From assembly GCA_017556585.1 (NCBI GenBank), contig JAFYMP010000041.1, forward strand, positions 1 through 50,784: 50,784 nt of DNA. The letters run 5' to 3'. A model generated the notes under the pieces. The model was given only the letters and a program-made list of their open reading frames with translations, was not told where the DNA came from and did not search any database. Positions 34,601-40,405 of the stretch are shown here, in pieces. The first letter of the stretch is position 1; each line of letters begins with the position of its first letter. The stretch is from Bacteroidaceae bacterium. GTDB lineage: Bacteria > Bacteroidota > Bacteroidia > Bacteroidales > Bacteroidaceae. The translations under genes and the position numbers were made by a program.

Positions 34601-36932
34601 AAGTGATAATACCAGTTCCGGTTTGGGAGTTATTGTGGGTAATGATAAAAATTACACATTAGGAAAACAGAGTAATTCCAATTCAGGTGGTACGGAAATG
34701 CTTCATCCTCGTGAAGGCTGGACATATAAAATAGCGTTTGAAAGTATTCCTGATTCAAAGCAAATAGTACCAAGCCTAAATGGTGGTAATAAGGCCAACG
34801 ACACTGATCACTATTTTATTTATAATGGTACTATTGCCAAGGCTGTGACCATTCCTACTCCTTATGAAGTTATAAACCTGAATCTTCAATCACTTGAATT
34901 CCGTTCGAATTCAAATAATGGTGATAATCAGACATATAACCTGAATTTTGGTGATGATTTCTATCTTAAGGCAACTATCTTACCAGAAGATGCACAGAAA
35001 TATGCAGGCAAATTTGTAAAGTTACAGGGTAGCTTCAGTAATCAACAAAATGGAGGAAATAGCTCTATAGACTGGAGTAAAAGCAGGCAGGATGGTAGTT
35101 CTATTGTAGATAGAAATAATAATGGAAACTCTTTACAATTTGAGATTAAAGCCGGGCAAACAGAATATGAGATTCATTGGAATTTTGTAAGACCGGAAGG
35201 TAATACCTCAAATCCTGTTCAGTTTACTTATACTGTTGGCAATTCTGATTTTACCGGCGATAATACTGCCACTGCCACAATCAACTTATCAGATAACGGA
35301 CAAAGTTCAGATTCGCAACTAAATATTTCGCTTGATTTCTATGCTGATGTATATGACAATGGAACTATTGATAATAATGGCGATAACTTTGATAATTTAT
35401 TGCTTGGTACTTCGCGCGTCTATCTGAAAGCCACACTCTCTGGCAATGTACCATCAAGCGGAACTGTACAATTACAAGGAGAATTCAACTCTCCTTATCA
35501 GTGGGCGAATGCAAATGGTGCTATTCATTGGGACGATAGTAGGAAGAGTGGTGATATAATCTATTATGGCAATCATAATGGAGAAGGACTGGAATTCACT
35601 ATTCAAAGTGGTAAAACCGAATATTTGATTGACTGGGTATTTGTAACTGGTAGTAATTATCCGGGTAGTGGTGATATTCAATTTACTTATAGGCTATCTA
35701 ACAATCAAGGATATACTGTTACAGGTGATATAGGGGACAATAGCCCAACATTTGCTTTTGCTAACGAACCTATAAGTAACGGACAAATACAAGTGGCTAC
35801 AAATGGTCAGAGTGGAACTACTGCATCTATTCCGTTGTATTATGGGCAGAATTCAAGCGAAGAATTTACTGTTGATGTAACTATTCCTGCAGGGGTGACG
35901 CAACTAAATATTCAGGCAGATGATTTTAACGTATCCAGGGTAAATGGTAATAATATTGATAATTCAACTTCCATTACTACTACTGGCGGAGAAACTATGC
36001 GATTAAAATTTACACTAAAGGATGGAAGTCACACTGATAAGAATTCTACGATAACTTTCAGTGGTAATAATAATGTTTCATCTGCAACAGTTAATGTAGA
36101 TTTGTCACCAAGAGCCTCAGAATCATCAGGTGTAACTACTATTTGGAATGGTTGGGCTCAATTGAACTGGGCTTATGGTATTAATTATTTATCTACAGGC
36201 TACCAGATTCCTGTTGGTAGTGTGGTGACTTTAAACTTTACTACTACTGGCGGATCAATTAAATTACACGATTTTAATGGAGGTGCTAATATAATAGCTT
36301 TGCCTGGTAGGGATTATGGAAACAATGATAATTTAGGTATTATACCGGTTAATTCAGGAGATACTTCATTCTCGTTTAACGTAACAAATGATATTAAGGT
36401 TAATAATCAAAATATAAATGGTTATTTAAACGGTTTAAAAATTAATGGCGAGAATGTGATATTGACAAGTATTGTAGTTTCTACTTCTTCTTCTGGAACG
36501 GTTGAGTATGACTTTGAAAATGGTCAAAGAATAGATGGTTGGAATAATGTAACAACCTCTATTGTTTATGATAATATTGCGCAATCAAATGTTCTTAGAA
36601 TAGAGATGCAACAAAACAATAATAATTGGGGACAGTTAGGTATTGGTGGTGGTAATTATAGTGGAAAATATAAATTGTTCCTGAAATTTAAAAAAGGTTC
36701 GTCATCTAGTAGTGGAACTATGAAACTTGCATTTCAAGATTCATCAAATAACTACGAAAAGCGCGCAACTATTGATTTAAGTCTCAGTGCGAACGCCGAT
36801 GATTCGTGGCACAGTATTGAACAGGACGTAACTCTATCTGGTTTTGCTGACCAATTTGTGATACAATTAGAAGGTGTCAATGGAGGTACTGTTATCTATA
36901 TCGATGACTTGAAGTTGGTAAGAACTAATTGA
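31677..36932 (+). CDS. Giant fimbrial tip adhesin-like lipoprotein (1751 aa)
   Basis: The start may be ATG 31677, 31710 or 31716; MAKGWLIKTFLLLLLLFVAC is the lipoprotein signal. ISTRTAPAEN is the Arg cleavage site. An N-terminal fimbrillin-like part (to about 360, ending YYYVIRNQAYNINIVDKLD) leads into: Ig-like beta-sandwiches (about 370-590); a jelly-roll-like segment (about 599-758, YEIWVDNSTWTG ... YLLYYMRLTR); two tandem ~110-residue repeats (about 1092-1208 and 1242-1352); a further IP-x-GVTQLNIQADDF sandwich (about 1395-1480); a WNGWAQLNW domain; and a C-terminal jelly roll (about 1608-1751, YDFENGQRIDGW ... YIDDLKLVRT). The last resembles carbohydrate-binding modules. Asn/Gly-rich throughout. 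Much longer than usual Mfa/Fim tip proteins. Confidence 0.8.
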   Translation: MSIKNRYIFNQMAMAKGWLIKTFLLLLLLFVACGEPDDMFGTIHGDDEEIELTINTLLPDGGISTRTAPAENITSITALAFDRNHELIKVQTSVVVQPTTSNTTGIFKITVPQRTRRIHFIAKNNGEFTEITESDYGKTDVGLLVNRISSIQNSQDADGISNALHYWQMLDFESAEDLKDLSDELQALDKKTGYQLPLIRNMAKITLNLQNGMTGHIAGILNYNTTGTIVPYLKDGNNYTFGYQDKTNHELPSTFVITSDVSDCSELGTVHYLFEEYDDVGDLIYVMCYIDNDGSGTEDSGHFYKVALVKPEFTGVEDKYYYVIRNQAYNINIVDKLDVDLGKTDYSDAVQYGKPINDSEKEQVHLDFEPDEVYMYIGEPGTVTVKIPEGITELQIGSPSERFDADGVIAKNTAGNNLENSTITNGNIHISTYDVTGLSEIVLSMNLKSSIQDAISGMELQFIGSGEDKIVNDKLVVHVLKRDALNVTPTAVEIPRTKGNSFSVNVIIPSFDNYDGAYELTVNDKDNKYNITAPGTLALHDGVYNVEKGQTYTFEFELREDGTAGEKHTIDFHLDTDYHDYDATTIVTLIDNVAHDQDYEIWVDNSTWTGTENSVTFFGYNKETPQGSFTTGTTPNGFRTEFYDAGANSHKSQSMVMGSDDSFTFTIPEGENRYLTMLVAANDGTSPSINLTGNLTNGTSWTTANSDDDESVPSNYNFGDGEIGSSGRLIRYELAPGTYTLQRGSADYLLYYMRLTRTKPEMTDVAQPLITDYTLNWSGATYVNTDAKGYLKINDSKYIVDQDNLNHTVILKSENNSLASSLNLSTFTLSEIDVQLATKVIAFQATNSNDLKITENNQGKSAQSNTCTLDTYNAGNYATSGTINEPDYKYEVFYEKLHLNSVQYEVKSPIIPRLYTSLDGDKLTPVDKFTNLDDAWAIGFKMPMVVPAPHSDLLPVAERYGNYTIDINIPEWTKRSDNTSSGLGVIVGNDKNYTLGKQSNSNSGGTEMLHPREGWTYKIAFESIPDSKQIVPSLNGGNKANDTDHYFIYNGTIAKAVTIPTPYEVINLNLQSLEFRSNSNNGDNQTYNLNFGDDFYLKATILPEDAQKYAGKFVKLQGSFSNQQNGGNSSIDWSKSRQDGSSIVDRNNNGNSLQFEIKAGQTEYEIHWNFVRPEGNTSNPVQFTYTVGNSDFTGDNTATATINLSDNGQSSDSQLNISLDFYADVYDNGTIDNNGDNFDNLLLGTSRVYLKATLSGNVPSSGTVQLQGEFNSPYQWANANGAIHWDDSRKSGDIIYYGNHNGEGLEFTIQSGKTEYLIDWVFVTGSNYPGSGDIQFTYRLSNNQGYTVTGDIGDNSPTFAFANEPISNGQIQVATNGQSGTTASIPLYYGQNSSEEFTVDVTIPAGVTQLNIQADDFNVSRVNGNNIDNSTSITTTGGETMRLKFTLKDGSHTDKNSTITFSGNNNVSSATVNVDLSPRASESSGVTTIWNGWAQLNWAYGINYLSTGYQIPVGSVVTLNFTTTGGSIKLHDFNGGANIIALPGRDYGNNDNLGIIPVNSGDTSFSFNVTNDIKVNNQNINGYLNGLKINGENVILTSIVVSTSSSGTVEYDFENGQRIDGWNNVTTSIVYDNIAQSNVLRIEMQQNNNNWGQLGIGGGNYSGKYKLFLKFKKGSSSSSGTMKLAFQDSSNNYEKRATIDLSLSANADDSWHSIEQDVTLSGFADQFVIQLEGVNGGTVIYIDDLKLVRTN

Positions 36933-36961
36933 TAGTGTGAATACATTTTGTATTAATAAAT

Positions 36962-36999
36962 TAGCCGCTATTGGCAGGTTTTCCTGCAAGTAGCGGCTA
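36962..36999 (+). terminator. Terminator-like hairpin closing the fimbrial operon
   Basis: TAGCCGCTA (36962-36970) pairs with TAGCGGCTA (36991-36999), and inside it GCAGG/CCTGC extends the stem around a TTTT loop. It lies 30 bases after the last fimbrial stop. The downstream T-run is weak. Confidence 0.7.
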
Positions 37000-37094
37000 T
37001 TAGTTCCTACTTGCTTGCTATTCGCCTTTAGTGTATAAATTTTAAATCATGCCCGTCATAAGTATCAGAGTTAGTAAGTCAACTTGCTATCTGG

Positions 37095-37125
37095 TTTATC
37101 TGTTTGTGGAAAATCAATATCTTTG
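37095..37125 (+). promoter_or_regulatory. Promoter of the DUF6922/MNT/HEPN genes
   Basis: TTTA (37095-37098), 19 bases, perfect -7 box TATCTTTG (37118-37125). The ATG at 37143 follows 17 bases later. Confidence 0.55.
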
Positions 37126-37142
37126 CAAAAAAATAGTGTGAT

Positions 37143-37448
37143 ATGTCAGAAAGAGAATGTATTTCAAAACTTTCAAAAGTGCTGTTTTGGGATATGGATA
37201 TGGAACTGGTGAATATGGATTCCTGTCCGTCTCAAATAATTCAGCGTGTTTTGGAATATGGAACTATTGACGATTGGCGCATAATTCGTACTTATTATGG
37301 CTTGGATAAGATTGTTGAGGTGTGCCGTAATCTTAGGTCTTTAGATCCTATTGCACTGTCTTTTATTAGTACTATTTCTAATACAGATAAAACTGAATAT
37401 AGATGTTATCGTACAAAACAGTCGAATCCCACACTTTGGAATCAGTAG
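37143..37448 (+). CDS. DUF6922 domain protein
   Basis: 101 aa, soluble. VLFWDMDMELVNMDSCPSQIIQRVLEYGTIDDWRIIRTYYG, followed by LDPIALSFISTI, is the DUF6922 pattern: a small helical domain that, as I recall, usually precedes an AbiEii-type nucleotidyltransferase in Bacteroidota and may act as an antitoxin-like or DNA-binding partner. Here the next gene is instead an MNT-type nucleotidyltransferase, 79 bases on. The function is not known. Confidence 0.7.
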   Translation: MSERECISKLSKVLFWDMDMELVNMDSCPSQIIQRVLEYGTIDDWRIIRTYYGLDKIVEVCRNLRSLDPIALSFISTISNTDKTEYRCYRTKQSNPTLWNQ

Positions 37449-37527
37449 CAAAAAATCTTATAATCGCAAAAAGATAATTTGGTGAAATCAAAAATTACTT
37501 GTTTATTTGCGGTGTTATTAATTGTAG

Positions 37528-37845
37528 ATGATGAAACAGTCGGTCATAGAAAGTATAAAACAGACGCTTATCACTAATCTTCCGTATGGTGCTAAAGCAT
37601 GGATTTTCGGTTCGCAAGCTCGTGGTGATGCTCATGATGGTTCCGACTGGGATATTCTCATAGTATTGAATAAGGATAAACTTTTACCATCTGATTATGA
37701 TACTGTTACTTATCCATTGACGGTATTAGGTTGGGATCTGGGTGAACAGATAAATCCTATAATGTATTCTAACAAGGAATGGGAAGATAGTAAGATAACT
37801 CCTTTTTATCACAATGTTCAAAAAGATGCAATTGCTTTGATATGA
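37528..37845 (+). CDS. MNT-type minimal nucleotidyltransferase (antitoxin-like)
   Basis: 105 aa; ATG 37528 or 37531. The Pol-beta nucleotidyltransferase core is FGSQARGDAHDGSDWDILI: G28-S29, and Asp 40 and Asp 42 as metal ligands. In known MNT-HEPN systems this enzyme AMPylates the HEPN toxin on a tyrosine and so silences it. The third carboxylate is not obvious by eye (LGEQINPIMYS is the candidate strand). The stop overlaps the HEPN start as ATGA, the usual coupling of the pair. Confidence 0.85.
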   Translation: MMKQSVIESIKQTLITNLPYGAKAWIFGSQARGDAHDGSDWDILIVLNKDKLLPSDYDTVTYPLTVLGWDLGEQINPIMYSNKEWEDSKITPFYHNVQKDAIALI

Positions 37846-38246
37846 GTTTAAGTGTAGAAGACCGTAAAACAGTAGTAAAACTACAGATGGATAAAGCACA
37901 TTTGTTTTTAACGCAAGCAGAACAGATGTGTGTTCAGCAGTTTTGGGATATTGCTGCGAATAGGTATTATTATGCTTGCTTTCATGCAATACAAGCACTA
38001 TTTATTCAAAATAGTATATCTTGTCACACTCATGATGGATTAATAACGTTATTTGGACTTCATTTTGTTAAAACAGGTAAGGTAGAATCACATATAGGAG
38101 CATTTCTTTCAAGAATTGAACAACTTAGAAAGAAGGGAGATTATAATTGTCTCTATTCTGTATCGGAAGATGAAATTCTAAGTATGGTGAATCCCGCAAA
38201 AGAGCTTATTCAAAAGGTTGAGGATTTACTTTTATCAGAGCCATAA
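37842..38246 (+). CDS. HEPN-domain protein (toxin-like)
   Basis: 134 aa, all helical. The R-x(4-6)-H RNase motif is R41YYYACFH48, in AANRYYYACFHAIQALF. Such HEPN proteins are ribonucleases or degenerate versions of them. The three tyrosines beside the motif are candidate AMPylation sites. Its 3' end overlaps by 37 bases the remnant gene on the other strand. Confidence 0.85.
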   Translation: MSLSVEDRKTVVKLQMDKAHLFLTQAEQMCVQQFWDIAANRYYYACFHAIQALFIQNSISCHTHDGLITLFGLHFVKTGKVESHIGAFLSRIEQLRKKGDYNCLYSVSEDEILSMVNPAKELIQKVEDLLLSEP

Positions 38247-38596
38247 GTTGCTCTGGTACACTCTGGTACACTCTGGTACACTCTGGCACGCTCTGGCACG
38301 CTCTGGCACACCTCTGGAACGCCTTGGTACGTTGTTGGATCATCGTTGGAACGCTTTGGATCACCTTCTTCATTTACACGCCAAATAACAACCCTAAAAT
38401 CTTCTTCTTGATAAAACTCTGGAGTTTTCAGTCCGTACTCGCGACATTTGTTTATGATATCTTCTGTTCCTGTACCCACCTTTTCGATATAACCATTCCA
38501 ATACATTGGGTCGGCAAGTAGCGGATTTGTAGGTAAATTCTCGGTACGGAGAAACAACTCGAAGTTGGTTATGAATGCCGGGGATAGTTCATGCAA
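38210..38596 (-). pseudogene. Remnant of an AlbA_2/HATPase-type transcriptional regulator
   Basis: The open frame of 128 codons matches only the C-terminal part of this family: FLRTENLPTNPLLADPMYWNGYIEKVGTGTEDIINKC, followed by REYGLKTPEFYQEEDFRVVIWR. That is the end of an HATPase_c_4 domain as found in proteins with an N-terminal Schlafen-type AlbA_2 domain. The AlbA and front of the ATPase domain are missing: the upstream bases carry no matching frame and the DUF418 gene begins within 55 bases. The tail reads as a 10-residue repeat (VYQSVPERAR; VYQSVPECTR) from a DNA tandem array, then stops. No C-terminal winged helix is seen. Confidence 0.75.
38251..38331. repeat. 10-base tandem repeat in the regulator remnant
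   Basis: CTCTGGTACA three times (38251-38280), CTCTGGCACG twice (38281-38300), CTCTGGCACA (38301-38310), then degenerate units CTCTGGAACG and CCTTGGTACG to 38331. The period is not a multiple of three, so gain or loss of one unit shifts the reading frame. Confidence 0.95.
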
Positions 38597-38650
38597 GGCA
38601 ATGTCGCTTACCTGTTATAGCAATCAAACAAACCCATTGAAATTTGGCTA

Positions 38651-39817
38651 TTACTTGTTGGTCCCTATCCAGGTGGCTTTGTTCCAAAGTCCTTCTAACG
38701 GGCCTCTTTTGTGATTTTTCATCCACCAGTGGCTAAATATAATTTGCAATGCTACAAATACTATAGCCATACATAAACTTTCGGTGTGACCGCTGGTTTT
38801 GAATAGTGCCAATCCCCATCCGTAGAATATAAAAGCACCAATTACTGACTGGCCTATGTAGTGTGTCAGACTCATTTTACCGTATGGAGCCAGTACCATA
38901 AGCCTCTTGCCGTTTTTGGTGCGATGAAGCAACCATGTTATACCCATTACGTAGAATAGAGCCATTGCTACATTTCTCCACATATTAAGCATAACTCCTA
39001 ATGAATTTGATACGCAACGGTTTTCTATAGTACCGGGAACAAATTTGGCTAATGGAGCAAATACTGCAAATGCGATGAATGTAATTAACATTATCTTCTG
39101 CCATTTCTTGTAATTATCGCCTTCATTATAGAGCAGACGGCTTCTGCCTATCATAATGCCAACTAAGAACAGATATATGTTTTGTGTGAAACGTCCGTTT
39201 TCTATAGCCCATAAGAAGTTGCAGGGCAGTCCGTCTTTTATACCTACTAATGCTACATCCCATATAGTTCCGTTAGCCTGTGCCGGCATCATATTCATAA
39301 AATGCATGCCGGAACCTAAATTCAAAGGTCTTGTTTCAGGGTTTATAAGTCCTAATACTATATAGATAACCTCTATAGGCTGTATCATCAATATTAAGAT
39401 AATCCAGTTTAAAACTTTATTGCTACATCTTATAAAAGGAATAATTAGCAGACCGCATACAGCATAAATAAACAGAATGTCTCCATTATAGAACATTAAA
39501 TCGAGCAGTCCGAATAGCATAAGCAGTACCATTCTCCACACAAAACGTGGGCGGAAATCTTTTCCTTTTTGTGCCTGATTATCGTGTTGAATAAAGAAAC
39601 TTAGTCCAAACAGCATGGCAAATATGGCATACATCTTTCCAGCAAACAGGAAGAATATGGTGTCCCACACGTTTTCGTCTAACTTTGTCAGTTCCGGAAA
39701 CGAATAGAAATTCATGTGTTCCAGAAAGTGTATTAAAATAATGCCTGCTATGGCAAATCCACGTAAAACATCGGCTGCATCGATGCGGCTGTTTGGTAAA
39801 GTTGATGGTTTATACAT
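38651..39817 (-). CDS. DUF418 family membrane protein
   Basis: 388 aa with about ten membrane helices. RIDAADVLRGFAIAGIILIHFLEHM is the typical start of YeiB/DUF418 proteins. The C-terminal part has the DUF418 features APYGKMSLTHYIGQSVIGAFIFYGWGL and FSHWWMKNHKRGPLEGLWNKATW. The family is related to acyltransferase-3 membrane proteins; the substrate is unknown. Monocistronic, with its own promoter. Confidence 0.9.
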   Translation of the reverse strand: MYKPSTLPNSRIDAADVLRGFAIAGIILIHFLEHMNFYSFPELTKLDENVWDTIFFLFAGKMYAIFAMLFGLSFFIQHDNQAQKGKDFRPRFVWRMVLLMLFGLLDLMFYNGDILFIYAVCGLLIIPFIRCSNKVLNWIILILMIQPIEVIYIVLGLINPETRPLNLGSGMHFMNMMPAQANGTIWDVALVGIKDGLPCNFLWAIENGRFTQNIYLFLVGIMIGRSRLLYNEGDNYKKWQKIMLITFIAFAVFAPLAKFVPGTIENRCVSNSLGVMLNMWRNVAMALFYVMGITWLLHRTKNGKRLMVLAPYGKMSLTHYIGQSVIGAFIFYGWGLALFKTSGHTESLCMAIVFVALQIIFSHWWMKNHKRGPLEGLWNKATWIGTNK

Positions 39818-39849
39818 ATCTGTTTGTATTGGTTAGAAATTTCAGTTTG

Positions 39850-39880
39850 TAAATATATGCATAAAAATTTATATAACAAA
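39850..39880 (-). promoter_or_regulatory. Promoter of the DUF418 gene
   Basis: Read leftward: TTTG (39877-39880), 19 bases, TATATTTA (39850-39857). Ideal spacing and one mismatch at the last base of the -7 box. Confidence 0.55.
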
Positions 39881-40009
39881 AAAGAGGAGAGCACAAACAA
39901 CCAACAACAATCCAAATTGCATTTATGGCCATCTACGATGATCCCTAAATACAATTTTTGTTTTCTATTGTTCCATCCCGCCTGCAAGTAAACTTGCGCG
40001 GAGGTTTAA

Positions 40010-40106
40010 GGACTGGATTCGCTCACTTGTTCGCGCATCCAGGTGTTCTCCAACACTTCGTTTTGAAAGGGACTGGATTCGCTCGTTTCACTCGCGCATC
40101 CAGGTG
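40010..40106. repeat. Two hairpin repeats with identical stems and different loops
   Basis: Units at 40010-40045 and 40070-40106 both start GGACTGGATTCGCTC and end CGCGCATCCAGGTG. In each, CTGGATTCGC pairs with GCGCATCCAG with one mismatch. The loops differ (ACTTGTT and GTTTCACT cores). Both share the 11 bases GACTGGATTCG with the adjacent tRNA-Pro gene (40270-40280). Confidence 0.85.
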
Positions 40107-40220
40107 CCCCTTTTGGAGAGCACAAACAACCAACAACTGTCGCTGCTTATCAGCAGCTTTGTTTTCTATTGTCTTATCCTGTTTTGCAAGCGGGGCTTGC
40201 CACAGTCTAATACAATAGAA

Positions 40221-40250
40221 AACGGTCATTGCTTTTTTGCAATGACCGTT
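40221..40250 (-). terminator. Terminator of tRNA-Pro
   Basis: AACGGTCATTGC (40221-40232) and GCAATGACCGTT (40239-40250) form a perfect 12-bp stem with a 6-base loop. Read leftward it is followed by TTCTATTGT. It is the hairpin of repeat copy 3. Confidence 0.8.
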
Positions 40251-40262
40251 GTTGGTTGTTTG

Positions 40263-40337
40263 TCGGGATGACTGGATTCGAACCAGCGACCACACGCCCC
40301 CCAGACGCGTACTCTAACCGGGCTGAGCTACATCCCG
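40263..40337 (-). tRNA. tRNA-Pro (anticodon GGG)
   Basis: Minus-strand cloverleaf: acceptor CGGGATG/CATCCCG with discriminator A at 40263; D arm GCTCAGCCCGGTTAGAGT; anticodon loop CTGGGGG, giving GGG; T arm GCTGG/TTCGAAT/CCAGT. 75 bases, no encoded CCA. The 16-base trailer word of the repeat array begins at its discriminator base. Confidence 0.95.
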
Positions 40338-40353
40338 TGCTGTTAAGCGGGTG

Positions 40354-40385
40354 CAAAGTTACCGTTTTTTGGTTTATGCACCAAG
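40354..40385 (-). promoter_or_regulatory. Promoter of tRNA-Pro
   Basis: Read leftward: CTTG (40382-40385), 20 bases, perfect -7 TAACTTTG (40354-40361). It lies within an 11-bp inverted repeat, GTTACCGTTTT (40358-40368) with AAAACGGTAAC (40386-40396), which may also terminate the upstream gene ending at 40406. Confidence 0.65.
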
Positions 40386-40405
40386 AAAACGGTAACTTTT
40401 TGTCT

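Larger units (their letters stand above)
39886..40263. repeat. Array of hairpin-containing repeats beside tRNA-Pro
   Basis: A 16-base word, ACAAACAACCAACAAC, and a 12-base word, GTTTTCTATTGT, flank three different hairpins. Copy 1: words at 39893-39908 and 39960-39971. Copy 2: 40122-40137 and 40161-40172. Copy 3 is inverted: 40248-40263 and 40212-40223. Copies 1 and 2 are preceded by a shared GGAGAGC and followed by a second hairpin whose stems covary (GCAAGT/ACTTGC at 39984-39997; GCAAGC/GCTTGC at 40186-40200). Two further hairpin units lie at 40010-40045 and 40070-40106. No credible coding frame is present. Confidence 0.85.

Noticed and set aside
37143-38246. Abi phage-defence operon of the AbiEi/AbiEii type
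   Set aside because: The nucleotidyltransferase is a 105-residue MNT protein paired with HEPN, not a full AbiEii, and no AbiEi helix-turn-helix gene is present.
38251-38331. Tandem repeat considered as a CRISPR array
   Set aside because: Units are 10 bases with no spacers, lie in a coding remnant, and no cas gene is in the window.
39958-40295. Open frames of 86-95 codons in the repeat array beside tRNA-Pro
   Set aside because: They translate hairpin repeats, terminator stems and part of the tRNA; text is Cys/Arg/Thr-rich without protein character.
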